64,000 bases of DNA from Nitrososphaerota archaeon (lineage in GTDB: Archaea > Thermoproteota > Nitrososphaeria > Nitrososphaerales > Nitrosopumilaceae): NCBI GenBank assembly GCA_028867785.1, contig JAGWFS010000005.1, positions 62,001 through 126,000 on the forward strand, given 5' to 3'. The position numbers and the translations under genes are program-made. Positions 43,695 to 53,645 of this stretch are shown in pieces. The notes under the pieces were generated by a model. The model ran no database searches, was not told the DNA's origin, and saw only the letters and a list, made by a program, of their open reading frames with translations. Numbering within the stretch: position 1 is the first letter of the stretch; each line of letters starts with the position of its first letter.

Positions 43695-44924
43695 ATGGCA
43701 AAAAACTACGATTATGACATTGTCATAGTGGGAGGAGGGCCTGCAGGCCTTTCTGCTGGATGGAGTGCGGCAAAAAAGGGAGCCAAGGTAGCCATACTTG
43801 AAAGGGACGAAGCAATAGGGCAAAGCGTAAGGACAAGCGGAGTCACGTGGATAAAGGAGGCAAGGTCTTTTGGAATTCCTCCAGAGTATTATAATCCAAT
43901 AAAAAATTATGCGTTTTACTCGCCAAATAATATGATACTGAAAAAAAGCAAAGAGCCAGAGGTGGCAGTGCTTGATGTTCGAAAAACATACCAGTTTCTT
44001 GCCTACGAGGCGGCAGGTGCCGGCGCAGAGATATTCCTAAGAACAAGTGTTACCGACGCTATCACCCTGGACGGGAAACTAGCTGGAGTAAAGGCAACCT
44101 CTCTGAAAGAAGATCTAACATTTCATTCCAAAGTTGTCATCGATGCAAGCGGATTTTATTCCGTGGTGGGAAAGGCAATGGGACTTGCATCACAGTGGAG
44201 GAGATTTGGGGCAGGTGCCGAATACGAGGCCTATGTGGAAAAGATAGACCCTCAGACATGGTATCTGATGGTTGGCCAGAAATATTCCCCCGCCGGATAC
44301 GCCTGGGTCTTTCCGCTTGGGGGAAACAAGGTAAGAATCGGCGTCGGCGTTGGCAAGCCAGAATCGCAGGCCGATGCCACGCAAAGGCTCTTGGAGTTGC
44401 TTGAAAAAAGGCCAAAGCCGCTAGACGAGCTTGGCAGGATAGTGCCAGTCGAGTTTCATTACGGGCTTATTCCAAACGAGGGCCTGAGGCCTTCCACCGT
44501 TGACGACAACCTTGTACTGGTGGGGGATTCTGCAGGCCAGGCAAACCCGCTGGTGCTTGAGGGAATAAGGTATGCGATAGAATTTGGCAGAAAGGCAGGC
44601 GAGGTGGCTGCAAGCGCGGTCAACTCTGGAGACACGTCAAGAAAATACCTCAGGCCATATGAGGACTCGATGAGAAAGGCAATTGGCTCAAAGATTGCAT
44701 CTGCGATAAAGGTGCAGTACAGGTGGCTTGGCCTAAGCGACGAGGAGTGGGATAAGGAGATTGGAATAATTGACGATCTTTCTGCGGAGGAATTTCTGGA
44801 TTTTGTCAAGGCAGAGTTTGGGCTTGCAAACATGATAAAGCTTGCAGCAAGCCATCCAAAACTTGCAATACGGCAACTCTTTGGGCTGATAAAAGACAAT
44901 GCCGTACTGCAGAAAGAAAATTGA
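43695..44924 (+). CDS. Geranylgeranyl reductase-family flavoprotein
   Basis: The 409-residue FAD enzyme has the dinucleotide fold IVIVGGGPAGLSAGWSA, the second FAD site LVLVGDSAGQANPLVLEGI and a C-terminal helix region. In archaea such enzymes saturate geranylgeranyl chains of membrane lipids. Its start is 105 bases from the opposite CobO start. It may work late in the same lipid route as the aconitase-X genes. Confidence 0.9.
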   Translation: MAKNYDYDIVIVGGGPAGLSAGWSAAKKGAKVAILERDEAIGQSVRTSGVTWIKEARSFGIPPEYYNPIKNYAFYSPNNMILKKSKEPEVAVLDVRKTYQFLAYEAAGAGAEIFLRTSVTDAITLDGKLAGVKATSLKEDLTFHSKVVIDASGFYSVVGKAMGLASQWRRFGAGAEYEAYVEKIDPQTWYLMVGQKYSPAGYAWVFPLGGNKVRIGVGVGKPESQADATQRLLELLEKRPKPLDELGRIVPVEFHYGLIPNEGLRPSTVDDNLVLVGDSAGQANPLVLEGIRYAIEFGRKAGEVAASAVNSGDTSRKYLRPYEDSMRKAIGSKIASAIKVQYRWLGLSDEEWDKEIGIIDDLSAEEFLDFVKAEFGLANMIKLAASHPKLAIRQLFGLIKDNAVLQKEN

Positions 44925-44962
44925 ATACCGGCAGTAGCAATGGTATCCTCTGGAGATAAGAC

Positions 44963-46318
44963 TTGAAGATACCAAGAATAGTGCTATCTGGCACAAGCAG
45001 CGGGGTCGGAAAGACGTCAATCACTGCAGCAATCATACACGGTATCAAAAAACATGGATGCTCGGTGCAGCCGTTCAAGGTTGGGCCTGACTTTATAGAC
45101 CCGACATATCTTTCTGCAGTGGCAGGAAGGCCTGCCCGCAATCTTGACGCATGGCTCATGGGAACACGAGGTGTCCTCAAGGACTTTGTTCAGAATTCAT
45201 CCAGCGACATGTCGGTTATAGAAGGCGTCATGGGATACTATGACGGATTTGCCGGCGGCTCTAACTTTGCAAGCACCCACCATGTGTCAAACATTGTCCA
45301 AGCCCCAGTCATCTTGGCACTTGATGCAAGCAAGGCCGCCCGCTCTATTGCCGCAACTGCACTGGGCTTTGTAAGGTTTCATAAAAACTCGAGAATCTCC
45401 GGATTGATTCTAAACAAGCTTGGAAGCAAGAAACATGAGGACCTCTGCAGGCAGGCGCTGTCAAAACTTGGAATTCCAATCGTTGGAGCAATTCCACGTG
45501 ACGCAGATCTCAACCTGGAATCAAGACACCTCGGGTTGATTCCTGTAAATGAGATAAAATCACTTGAGCAAAAAATACGCTCCGTTGCAAAATCGTATTC
45601 TGGCTATATCGACATTGAAAAAATCATTGAGATTGGCGACAAGGCCGCTAGTTTGCCAAAAATATCGCAAGAAAATAATGCAAGACAGAGGGCAAAGATC
45701 GCCGTGGCACTAGACGAGTCATTCAATTTTTACTATCAAGAAAACCTCGACTCGCTGCGCAGGGCGGGCGCATCGCTAGAGTTTTTCAGCCCCATTCATG
45801 ACAAGAAAATACCGTCATGCGATGGAATCTATATCGGCGGGGGATTTCCAGAAGTCAAGGGCGGCGCACTGGAAAGGAACGGTTCCATGAAAAGGGAGGT
45901 AAAGGAAAAGGCAGAAGACGGCATGCCAATATACGCAGAGTGCGGCGGCCTGATGTATCTCACAAGATCAATTAGGTATGGAAAAAAGAAATTCAGGATG
46001 GCCGGGCTGTATGAGGCAGACACTGCGATGCAGAAAAGACTCAAGCTAAACTATACCAAGGCGACCGTATCAAGACCATGCGTAGTATCAAAAGGCAATT
46101 CCATTCTACGTGGACACGAGTTTCATTTTTCAGAACTTGAGTCAATATCAAAGGACTCTGCGTTTGCATATGAGATGGATGTTGGAATTGGAATTGACAA
46201 AAAAAGAGACGGCATACTGCAATACAATGTTCTTGCATCATACATGCACATGCACTTTGCCCTGCCAAATGTTGCAAGGACCTTTGTTGAGAATTGTATC
46301 AGGATATCAAGAAGGTAG
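44963..46318 (+). CDS. cbiA: Cobyrinic acid a,c-diamide synthase
   Basis: The 451-residue protein from a TTG start has the N-terminal P-loop SGTSSGVGKTSI, the VGPDFIDPTYLS segment and a C-terminal glutaminase part with ECGGLMYL nucleophile and later HMHF histidine. It amidates the a and c side chains. Its 3' end overlaps cbiC on the opposite strand by about 12 bases. It lies just before the cbiC-cbiX-cbiG-cbiD block, which runs toward it. Confidence 0.95.
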   Translation: MKIPRIVLSGTSSGVGKTSITAAIIHGIKKHGCSVQPFKVGPDFIDPTYLSAVAGRPARNLDAWLMGTRGVLKDFVQNSSSDMSVIEGVMGYYDGFAGGSNFASTHHVSNIVQAPVILALDASKAARSIAATALGFVRFHKNSRISGLILNKLGSKKHEDLCRQALSKLGIPIVGAIPRDADLNLESRHLGLIPVNEIKSLEQKIRSVAKSYSGYIDIEKIIEIGDKAASLPKISQENNARQRAKIAVALDESFNFYYQENLDSLRRAGASLEFFSPIHDKKIPSCDGIYIGGGFPEVKGGALERNGSMKREVKEKAEDGMPIYAECGGLMYLTRSIRYGKKKFRMAGLYEADTAMQKRLKLNYTKATVSRPCVVSKGNSILRGHEFHFSELESISKDSAFAYEMDVGIGIDKKRDGILQYNVLASYMHMHFALPNVARTFVENCIRISRR

Positions 46319-46945
46319 TCTTTGTTTTAGAATGATGTAGAGCGCATTTAATATTGCAGCCGCGCAGGGGCTTCCTCCTTTGCGCCCAATGTTTGTAATG
46401 TGGGGAACCCTGCTTGCAGCAAGCTCTTCCTTTGATTCTGCGGCGCAGACAAAGCCTACCGGTATCCCAATGACCAGCGCAGGTTTTACTGTTCCTTCCT
46501 CTGACATCTGTATTATCTCCTGCAGTGCAGTCGGGGCGTTTCCTATTGCAACAACCCCGCCGTCAATCTCTTTTGCACCAAGGCGCATTGCAGTCTGGGC
46601 CCTCGTCTTGTTTAGTCTCTTTGCCTCCTCTACAACCTGCGGATCTGAGATGCTGCAAATTGCCTTGTTGCCAAACTTGCCTAGGTTGTCCTTGTTTAGC
46701 AGGCCTACAACACCATTTACATCAACAACTATGTTGCACCCGTTTTTGAGGGCATTGATTCCGCTCTCGATTGCCTGCTTGTGAAAAATTATCTTGTTTG
46801 ATTTTGCAAAATCAAAGTCTGCCGTAGAATGTATAACACGCTTGACTATGGTCCACTCGTCTTGGCTGTATGGGTGCGGCCCGATCTCCTTTTCTATTAT
46901 TTCCATGCTCTTGTCCTCAATTGACTGGCCCTTTTGCGTAATCAT
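46307..46945 (-). CDS. cbiC: Cobalt-precorrin-8 methylmutase
   Basis: The 212-residue enzyme moves a methyl group from C11 to C12. It has the catalytic VIHSTADFDF histidine region and the IGIPVGFVCAAESKEEL segment. Its start overlaps the cbiX stop by four bases, and the same overlap pattern links the genes cbiX and cbiG, so cbiG, cbiX and cbiC form a coupled set. Confidence 0.95.
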   Translation of the reverse strand: MITQKGQSIEDKSMEIIEKEIGPHPYSQDEWTIVKRVIHSTADFDFAKSNKIIFHKQAIESGINALKNGCNIVVDVNGVVGLLNKDNLGKFGNKAICSISDPQVVEEAKRLNKTRAQTAMRLGAKEIDGGVVAIGNAPTALQEIIQMSEEGTVKPALVIGIPVGFVCAAESKEELAASRVPHITNIGRKGGSPCAAAILNALYIILKQRLPS

Positions 46946-47688
46946 TTCTCTACCTCCATTGCCCTCTCAAGCACCAAGTCAACCATCTTCTCGTCTGTTC
47001 CAAGATGTTCTGAGAGAAATACCTGCTTGATGTTGGCTGCTGCAAGCGCTGGGTTGAGGTCCTCGTAAATGTCGCGCTTGACATGTGCGCCCCTGTGCAA
47101 GAAATACGGTACCACAACAAGGCACTCTGGATTGTTCTTTCTACACGCTTCAATTCCCTGTTTTATGTTGGGCTCTTCTATCTCCAAAAAGCAATAGCTG
47201 ACATTTCTGTATGTGCCGCCAAGCCCATCTGCAACATACTTTAGGGCCGTTCTTGCCTCCGGGTCCTTGCTGCCGTGCCCTATGACCAGCACATCCACGC
47301 TTTTCTTTTGTACATCGGGTTTGTTTGCGCCAAGTATCTTCTGTATTTTTTCGTCTACAAGAGCTATGAGGGACTTGTGCATGTTCATTGGCCTTGATAT
47401 TGAGATCTTTGTATTGGAACTTGACTGGAACTTGGTCGCGGCATTAACTGCCATCTTGACTTTTCTTCCAGGATACAGGAAATATGGTACAATTGTAAGC
47501 TCGTCAATCTCTGACGAAAGGCACTTGACGATTCCCTCTTCTATATATGGCGGAATCACCTCAAGGAAGCAATAGTTTGTCATGTGGTATCCTCCCTTTT
47601 GCTTTACCTTGTCGCAGATGCGTTGCAGCTCGTGCCTGACATCGTCCTCGTGGCTGCCCCTGTCTATCAGCAACAATCCGCGCCTCAT
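46942..47688 (-). CDS. cbiX: Sirohydrochlorin cobaltochelatase, two-domain CbiX
   Basis: The 248-residue protein has two CbiX-type halves. The C-terminal half keeps the metal histidines H138 in VIGHGSKDPEA and H202 in FLHRGAHVKR. The N-terminal half has Asp-Arg-Gly-Ser (LLIDRGSHED) and YFLYPGRKV in the matching places, so it lacks both ligands. This matches the pattern of CbiK and ferrochelatase, where only one half is active. It inserts cobalt into sirohydrochlorin. It overlaps the cbiG start and the cbiC start by four bases each. Confidence 0.9.
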   Translation of the reverse strand: MRRGLLLIDRGSHEDDVRHELQRICDKVKQKGGYHMTNYCFLEVIPPYIEEGIVKCLSSEIDELTIVPYFLYPGRKVKMAVNAATKFQSSSNTKISISRPMNMHKSLIALVDEKIQKILGANKPDVQKKSVDVLVIGHGSKDPEARTALKYVADGLGGTYRNVSYCFLEIEEPNIKQGIEACRKNNPECLVVVPYFLHRGAHVKRDIYEDLNPALAAANIKQVFLSEHLGTDEKMVDLVLERAMEVEK

Positions 47689-48767
47689 TTTACAATCCTC
47701 GCAATTGCAATAGTAAGATTGGGGGGGAATTTCTGTTTTTCAACTATCAGCACTCCTCCAGAGCTCTTTATTGCAGAGGCCTCGGAGACACTTGGAGTTC
47801 CCTCAAAAGTCTGGACCACCTCAGAGGGGTTTGGGATGACAATTCCTGCAAGCTCTTGTTTCTCGTAATAGTCTACCGATACATTCATGCTCTCTGCAAG
47901 CTCGCGCAAGCCAACTATCTGGGCCTCTTTTTTGATTGATGAAAATCTGGCAACTGACTTGGGGCTGAGCTTAAACTTTGAGAGGGAAAATTCTAGGCCC
48001 TCTCTTATAGTGTCTCTGCTAGTGTCCCAGTGAAGTCCCACGCCGACAACCAGTGTCTTTGGCCTGTATACGACTGCACGCTCTAGCAGCTTGGCGTCCT
48101 GTATTATCTTGTCTGAGATTATCAAAAATCCCTTGCAGTCCGACCTTGCCATCTCATCCATGGTGGGATATGCATGAACATTTTTTGGGAGCTCTTTTTT
48201 TGGGAGCCACCAGTCTTTCTCGCCTGCATCCTGGAAGACTCCTATTTTTTCCTCGTTTACCATCAATGCGCTAACCTTGGTAACAGGAGAACCGTCATCT
48301 ATCTGCCACCCAAACTCATTTCCTACCAGATCCACTGCAATGGTTTTGTTTACGTCTGCAGCAGTTGTAATGACAGGAGTTGCACCGATTACACCTGAGA
48401 TGTCTTCTGCCAGCTTGTTTGCCCCTCCAATGTGGCCTGAAAGCGTACTTATCGCAAACCTGCCAGTATCATCAATTACAACTACTGCCGGGTCGGTTTT
48501 TTTGTCCTTCATATGCGGTGCCACAAGCCGTATCACTGCACCAAGAGAAAATATGCAGACAAGAGCCTCGTAATTTCTGAATAGCTCGCCTACCTTTGCA
48601 GTGGTGGAATCTTCAAACCAGTTTATCCCAGAGTCTCCGTTTGAGAACTTGGAAGGGGCAAAGACCTGCCATTCTGAGAACTTGGCCCTTAAATTTTTGG
48701 CAATCTCTATTCCGTTTTTAGTAATTGCAATTATCGCTACGCTATCCACAAACTTTCTTTTTTGCAA
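47685..48767 (-). CDS. cbiG: Cobalt-precorrin-5A hydrolase
   Basis: The 360-residue protein opens the lactone ring of cobalt-precorrin-5A. Segments EALVCIFSLGAVIRLVAPHM, STLSGHIGGANKLAEDISGV and the C-terminal VVGVGLHWDTSRDTI and ELAGIVIPNPSEVVQTFEG fit CbiG. It overlaps cbiX by four bases and starts 13 bases after cbiD, on the same strand. Confidence 0.93.
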   Translation of the reverse strand: MQKRKFVDSVAIIAITKNGIEIAKNLRAKFSEWQVFAPSKFSNGDSGINWFEDSTTAKVGELFRNYEALVCIFSLGAVIRLVAPHMKDKKTDPAVVVIDDTGRFAISTLSGHIGGANKLAEDISGVIGATPVITTAADVNKTIAVDLVGNEFGWQIDDGSPVTKVSALMVNEEKIGVFQDAGEKDWWLPKKELPKNVHAYPTMDEMARSDCKGFLIISDKIIQDAKLLERAVVYRPKTLVVGVGLHWDTSRDTIREGLEFSLSKFKLSPKSVARFSSIKKEAQIVGLRELAESMNVSVDYYEKQELAGIVIPNPSEVVQTFEGTPSVSEASAIKSSGGVLIVEKQKFPPNLTIAIARIVK

Positions 48768-48780
48768 GTGAACATATCTG

Positions 48781-49881
48781 TTACTGTTTGGGAAATCGGC
48801 CTATCGTATTGCCGTCAAAATCAAACATAATCACATCAATGTCAAACTTTTCCTCGGAATGTTTCCGTAGCTGGTCGTAGACCTTGGAGCAGACAAGGTC
48901 GAAGTAGCCGCTTCCTGCATTCTTGTCTGAGACTATCTCGTAGACATGTCTTGCAGTGTTTGCTTTTCTTATCTCTGAAACCGTATCGTCTGGCATGTCA
49001 CATCTCTGCGCAACCTCTGCAAGGAACTCCATGTCCACCTTGGAGCCCTTGACATGGGTTTGTTTCACTCCCATTCCCATCTTGGTCAGCTTGCCGATAA
49101 AGCCTGCAACATACGCCTTTCTTATACCCTTTTTTGCGCACTGCTGGACTGTGTATCCTGAAAAATCCCCCATCTGGACAAAGCAATGGTCTGGCAAATC
49201 CACTATCTTTCTTGCAAAATCTTCGCTTCTGCCACCAGTTGTCAGTACAACAGTGTCATTTCCCATGGCGACCGTGACATCGATGCTCTGCCTGATTGAT
49301 GCTGCAAACGATGCAGTGGAATATGGCATTACTATGCCGCTTGTTCCAAGAATCGAGATTCCCCCAAGGATGCCAAGTCTTGGATTGTCGGTCTTTGGAG
49401 CAAGCTCTCTTCCCTTTGGAACGGAGACGAGCACCTTGATTCCATTTTTTTCGAGTATGTCTTGTGCAATTTCTAAAATGTTTTCGGTTATCATTTTTTT
49501 CGGGGTTGGATTGATTGCAGCAGAGCCTACCTCTAGGCCAAGCCCAGGCTTTGTCACCCGGCCCACTCCCTCCCCCCCGTCTATCTCTATCTTTCCAGCG
49601 TTGTCTGTTATCGATACGCTGGTGTGTATCTCTGCACCATGTGTTACGTCTGGGTCGTCTCCTCCGTCCTTTACGACAAAACAGCTTGCATAGTCTTTAC
49701 CGAACATGCATCCTTCGATCCTTATCTGTATCTTGGATTTTTTTGGCAGTGTGACGTCTATGAAACCCATCTTTTCTTGATTCAAAATGGCAAGCACTCC
49801 TGCCTTTGCACCGGCTGTTGCACAAGTTCCTGTGGTGTAACCTGTCCTCATCTTTCCTTTTGGTTTGGACTCGGGTTCCAT
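48781..49881 (-). CDS. cbiD: Cobalt-precorrin-5B C1-methyltransferase
   Basis: The 366-residue protein has the N-terminal MRTGYTTGTCATAGAKAGVLA, GGDDPDVTHGAEIHTSV and GNDTVVLTTGGRSEDFAR signatures of CbiD. It methylates C1 in the anaerobic pathway and is the first gene of the cbiD-cbiG-cbiX-cbiC run. Cobalamin genes in the window number nine with the cbiT-cbiL-cbiF cluster and cobO; cbiE, cbiH, cbiJ and cbiP are not seen. Confidence 0.94.
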   Translation of the reverse strand: MEPESKPKGKMRTGYTTGTCATAGAKAGVLAILNQEKMGFIDVTLPKKSKIQIRIEGCMFGKDYASCFVVKDGGDDPDVTHGAEIHTSVSITDNAGKIEIDGGEGVGRVTKPGLGLEVGSAAINPTPKKMITENILEIAQDILEKNGIKVLVSVPKGRELAPKTDNPRLGILGGISILGTSGIVMPYSTASFAASIRQSIDVTVAMGNDTVVLTTGGRSEDFARKIVDLPDHCFVQMGDFSGYTVQQCAKKGIRKAYVAGFIGKLTKMGMGVKQTHVKGSKVDMEFLAEVAQRCDMPDDTVSEIRKANTARHVYEIVSDKNAGSGYFDLVCSKVYDQLRKHSEEKFDIDVIMFDFDGNTIGRFPKQ

Positions 49882-49918
49882 GTGTGAGATTGTTTTCTTG
49901 CGTATTAATCCTATGTGG

Positions 49919-50362
49919 TCACTTGAGAATGTTTTCCAGTATTATCCACAGTGCAATGAGACTGAGGCCGCCGTAAAGTATCAGGTGGGTCATCTTAAAG
50001 GAAGATTCTTTTTCCCTAAAGTGATCATAGTTTTCCTGCGTGCTTGCCCCAAACGGATTCTTGTAGCCTGCAAAGTTGGGGCCGAAATTGAAATCATCGT
50101 TCATCTTACTGCCTTCATACTTTTTCCAAAACTGCGTGTAATTGGAGGAGACATCTGTCTCAGATGCCTTGGCCTTTGATTTCTCCACGCGCCGCAAAAC
50201 TTGGTATGCCTCTGTAATCTGCTTGAATTTTTCCCCATCTGTGTGGTTCTTGTTTCTGTCTGGATGATACTTTAACGAGAGCTGCCTGTATGCGCTCTTT
50301 ATCTCCTTTTGGGATGCCCCCTTTTGTACGCCTAGAATTTGGTAGCAGTCTGACGTATTCAA
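49919..50362 (-). CDS. J-domain protein with C-terminal membrane anchor
   Basis: The 147-residue protein has an N-terminal J domain with HPD at residues 33-35 (KYHPDRNKN), a variable middle with an Asn/Phe-rich stretch ([17 protein letters not shown]), and a hydrophobic helix near residues 125-145 ([20 protein letters not shown]). It probably recruits DnaK to the membrane. Its bacterial counterpart would be DjlA-like, but the topology is reversed. It is divergent from the SDR gene. Confidence 0.85.
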   Translation of the reverse strand: MNTSDCYQILGVQKGASQKEIKSAYRQLSLKYHPDRNKNHTDGEKFKQITEAYQVLRRVEKSKAKASETDVSSNYTQFWKKYEGSKMNDDFNFGPNFAGYKNPFGASTQENYDHFREKESSFKMTHLILYGGLSLIALWIILENILK

Positions 50363-50413
50363 GTAAATAACATTGGAACAGCATCAAAATTAATTTGTCG
50401 GAAGATCCGTGGC

Positions 50414-51271
50414 TTGTTTGTGAACAAAAAGATAGCCATCTCGGGCGCCAGCGGATTTGTAGGTAGAAGCGTCGGCAGATTTCTTGCAGAAACTGGATAC
50501 CAAACTATATCGCTGGTTAGAAAAAACCGGGCCAACTTTGGAAGGACAATAATATCAAAAGACCTGGCAGAAAAAAACCTCTCACGCCAGCTGGGAGGGT
50601 TCCTAGCTTTTCTGCATTTTATTGGAACGGGAAGACAGACAGCAGAACATGACTATGAAACAGTAAACGTTGGCCTGACAAGAAATGCAATCTCGCTTTG
50701 CAAGAGGGCAGGCATTAGAAAAATAGTATACCTCAGCGGGCTTGGCGTTGACAAAAAGTCTAACTTGGGGTATTTCATCTCAAAGTTCAAGGCAGAGCAG
50801 GAAATCATTCGATCAGGACTTGACTATACGATATTTCGCCCATCGTATATCATGGGAAGGGGAGATCCTCTCTCAAAAATGCTTTCAGATCAGATTGCTG
50901 CAGGCTCTGTTGTCGTTCCGGGCTCTGGGAAATACCGATTGCAGCCAATCCTTGTGCATGACGTGGCCCAAGTTGTGGCAAAGTCTATACACGGAAAACA
51001 CTTCTCAAGAAAGATAATTGATCTCGTTGGTCCTCAGACTGTTACATACGACAGATTCGTAAGAGACCTTGTGGGAAAAGCCAAGATCAGGCACGTCGAG
51101 TTTGAACAGGCATACCATGAGGCCCTTGTATCAAGAGACTCTCAGTTTGGGGTAGACGATCTCAGCATTTTGGTGGGAGACTATGTTGGAAGTCACAGGA
51201 GACTGGCAAATATCTCAAAAATGACGTTTACGGGATACCGGGAAATGTTAAAGGCCTGCAGCCTTTCGTAA
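50414..51271 (+). CDS. NAD(P)-binding SDR, NDUFA9/NmrA-like
   Basis: The 285-residue atypical SDR has the nucleotide-binding [17 protein letters not shown] and the later [12 protein letters not shown] with the YxxxK-type replaced. It resembles complex I NDUFA9-like and NmrA sensors. The start is TTG at 50414 or GTG at 50420 (MNKKIAISG). The 3' end overlaps the MetK gene on the opposite strand by 24 bases. Confidence 0.82.
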   Translation: MFVNKKIAISGASGFVGRSVGRFLAETGYQTISLVRKNRANFGRTIISKDLAEKNLSRQLGGFLAFLHFIGTGRQTAEHDYETVNVGLTRNAISLCKRAGIRKIVYLSGLGVDKKSNLGYFISKFKAEQEIIRSGLDYTIFRPSYIMGRGDPLSKMLSDQIAAGSVVVPGSGKYRLQPILVHDVAQVVAKSIHGKHFSRKIIDLVGPQTVTYDRFVRDLVGKAKIRHVEFEQAYHEALVSRDSQFGVDDLSILVGDYVGSHRRLANISKMTFTGYREMLKACSLS

Positions 51272-52426
51272 AGTCTCCGCCTTGTCGGTGTTTTCCCAGC
51301 TAAACTCTGCCCCAACTCTTCCAAAGTGTCCATAAGCGGCAGTCTTTCTGTAAATTGGACCCTTCAATTTCAACTGCGATATGATTGCAGCAGGCCTCAT
51401 GTCAAAGTGCTTTCTGACAAGATTTTCTATCTGCTCCTCTGGAATCTTGCTTGTACCAAAAGTGCTTACCATCAGCGAGACTGGCTGCGCTACCCCTATT
51501 GCATATGCCACCTGGACCTCGCAGCGCTCGGCAAGGCCTGCAGCCACGATGTTTTTTGCAATGTACCTGCACATGTAGCAGGCCGACCTGTCAACCTTTG
51601 ACGGATCCTTTCCTGAGAACGCTCCCCCGCCGTGCCTTCCCATGCCGCCATACGTATCGACAATTATCTTTCTTCCTGTAAGGCCTGCATCACCTGGCGG
51701 TCCTCCAATTACAAATCGGCCTGTTGGGTTTACGTGAATCTTGATCTTGTCATTCCATAAATTGCCGCAGACTGGCTTGACAACCTTTTCGATAACCTCT
51801 TTTTTTATCTGCTCGTTTGTAACATCAGGCGAATGCTGTGTTGATACTATGATTGTTTCAATCCTCTTTGGTTTTCCGTCCTCGTACTCCACTGTAACCT
51901 GGGACTTGCCGTCAGGCCTTGCCCAGGGAAGCTCCTTCTTCTTTCTTGCCTCTGCAAGTTTTTGGGTTAGCTTGTGGGCAAGAAGTATCGGCATTGGCAT
52001 AAACTCTGCAGTCTCATTTGTGGCATAGCCGAACATCAGTCCCTGGTCTCCTGCTCCCTGCTCTTTGTTTTCATTCGCAGAGACTCCCATGGAAATGTCC
52101 GGGCTCTGGGAATGTATTGAAACCAGCACACTGCACGAGTCTGCATCAAAGCCAAACTGCGGATCGTTGTACCCTATCTCCTTGATTGTTTTTCTTACCA
52201 CATCCTGTATGTCAAATCTTGCCTTTGACGTGACCTCTCCTGCAACCACGACAATTCCTGTGGTCGTCATGGTCTCTACTGCAACCCTCGAATCTGGATC
52301 TTGTTTCAAGAACTCATCCAAGATTGCATCGGATATCTGGTCGCACACCTTGTCTGGATGTCCCTCTGTAACTGATTCCGAAGTGAATAGATAATTTCTA
52401 CCCATGTCGTTCATTATCTGTGTCAT
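51248..52426 (-). CDS. metK: S-adenosylmethionine synthetase, bacterial type
   Basis: The 392-residue protein makes SAM from ATP and methionine. Segments [37 protein letters not shown] and [22 protein letters not shown] are signatures of the bacterial MetK rather than the divergent archaeal form found in most archaea. Its start overlaps the stop of the Sm-like gene by one base (TAATG), indicating coupling. SAM demand is high for cobalamin methylations in the same window. Confidence 0.96.
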   Translation of the reverse strand: MTQIMNDMGRNYLFTSESVTEGHPDKVCDQISDAILDEFLKQDPDSRVAVETMTTTGIVVVAGEVTSKARFDIQDVVRKTIKEIGYNDPQFGFDADSCSVLVSIHSQSPDISMGVSANENKEQGAGDQGLMFGYATNETAEFMPMPILLAHKLTQKLAEARKKKELPWARPDGKSQVTVEYEDGKPKRIETIIVSTQHSPDVTNEQIKKEVIEKVVKPVCGNLWNDKIKIHVNPTGRFVIGGPPGDAGLTGRKIIVDTYGGMGRHGGGAFSGKDPSKVDRSACYMCRYIAKNIVAAGLAERCEVQVAYAIGVAQPVSLMVSTFGTSKIPEEQIENLVRKHFDMRPAAIISQLKLKGPIYRKTAAYGHFGRVGAEFSWENTDKAETLRKAAGL

Positions 52427-52668
52427 TACAGCTCATTTTCTAATTTGATAAAAAGTACGTTATTTCCTCTAACTATAACTCTGCCATAGTTTGCAACGAT
52501 TTTACCATTGCTGATTTCCTCCGCATCTGTCATGATTAGATTCATGTAGGAATCAACATTGTTCATCTTTCCCTTGTATTCTATATCGCTCTTGAGTCGA
52601 ACTGTAACCTTTTTGTTTACACCCTTTTGAAGTGTCGTCAGAGGTCGTTTAGCAACTTGTTGCGACAA
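52426..52668 (-). CDS. Sm-like archaeal RNA-binding protein
   Basis: The 80-residue protein has the Sm1 motif [23 protein letters not shown] and the Sm2 motif [13 protein letters not shown]. It forms a ring that binds U-rich RNA. Its stop overlaps the metK start by one base. Confidence 0.94.
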   Translation of the reverse strand: MSQQVAKRPLTTLQKGVNKKVTVRLKSDIEYKGKMNNVDSYMNLIMTDAEEISNGKIVANYGRVIVRGNNVLFIKLENEL

Positions 52669-52938
52669 TCATTAATTCACTTGTCACCAGTGCTTGAAAT
52701 CGTAAATAAAAGGGTTCTGTTATCTCTTCGATCGTTGAGATAAACTTGAAAAAAAGCTTTACAAAACTTGGCTCTGCTACAAACCCTGTTGTTAATCAAT
52801 AATATGACCAAGCATTTTTCTTCTTGCAAGACTATTCCCAACCAATGTTTGCAATAAAACCAGTCATGCAAACGTCTCTATCGTCATCTGAACTGACATC
52901 TATGATGGAAACCTTCCAAGTGATGGTGAACCAATGAT
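52669..52938. other. Intergenic, no supported gene
   Basis: This AT-rich interval lies between the divergent Sm-like and RecA-family genes. ATGATGG (52900-52910) and GTGATGG recall box C and C' of guide RNAs, but no matching D box was found, so no RNA is called. It should hold promoters for both genes. Confidence 0.3.
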
Positions 52939-53586
52939 TTGATCTCAACTGGCATGAAAACACTTGACAGGTTGCTGGGTGGAGGAATAGCTGAGGGTGT
53001 AATCACCGACATCTTCGGTCCTGGCGGAAGTGGCAAGACGCAGCTTGCTATGCAGATTTGCATCAACACAATTCATGAAAAAATAATTTACCAGGACACA
53101 AGCGGCAGCTTCCGGCCGGAAAGAATGATCCAGCTGATGAACGCAAAGAAACTTGAACCAAAACTTTTGGACAATATGACAGTTGCAAGGATAACAAACG
53201 CCTCGGAACAGGTTGAGAATCTAAAAAAAATATCGCAGGTGCGACCGTCCCTTGTTGTGATTGAAAACATAAGCGATCTTTTCTCGTTCGAGTATTCAAA
53301 AGAATCCAACGCTCTTGAAAAACATGTCAAATTCATGCAGTACATGCGTTCTCTCAGTCTTCTCTGCATACGGGATAAAATCCCTGCTGTAGTAACCAAC
53401 ATAGTACGCGGATCCGGCGAGCAAGAAAGGGAGAACCTCGAGAAATCAATCAGCATCTTTACACATAAAAAAATCAGGCTGTCAAAGCAGGGAAACAAGT
53501 TTTCTGCACAGGTGCTGCCCTCGTTTGGAGCAAAAAAAGAGATTGCATACAAGATAGAACCTGAAGGGATCATCGAAATCGCCTAG
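52939..53586 (+). CDS. RecA-superfamily ATPase, RadB-like
   Basis: The 215-residue protein from a TTG start has a Walker A site GPGGSGKTQLAMQIC and a Walker B-like SLVVIENISDLF. It lacks the N-terminal HhH domain of RadA, so it resembles RadB or other small RecA paralogues acting as recombination mediators. Which one is not certain. It is followed by the tRNA 3' half. Confidence 0.8.
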   Translation: MISTGMKTLDRLLGGGIAEGVITDIFGPGGSGKTQLAMQICINTIHEKIIYQDTSGSFRPERMIQLMNAKKLEPKLLDNMTVARITNASEQVENLKKISQVRPSLVVIENISDLFSFEYSKESNALEKHVKFMQYMRSLSLLCIRDKIPAVVTNIVRGSGEQERENLEKSISIFTHKKIRLSKQGNKFSAQVLPSFGAKKEIAYKIEPEGIIEIA

Positions 53587-53645
53587 AACAAATTTCTAGC
53601 AAACTAGAACATTAATTAGACTCTACAACCATATCGTGACAAACC

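Noticed and set aside
43590-43823. N-terminal extension of the CobO frame
   Set aside because: It overlaps the geranylgeranyl reductase start on the other strand and has a composition unlike CobO proteins, which begin near MEKDGLVIVYTG.
52880-52938. Box C/D guide RNA
   Set aside because: C-like boxes are present but no proper D box with the needed spacing was seen.
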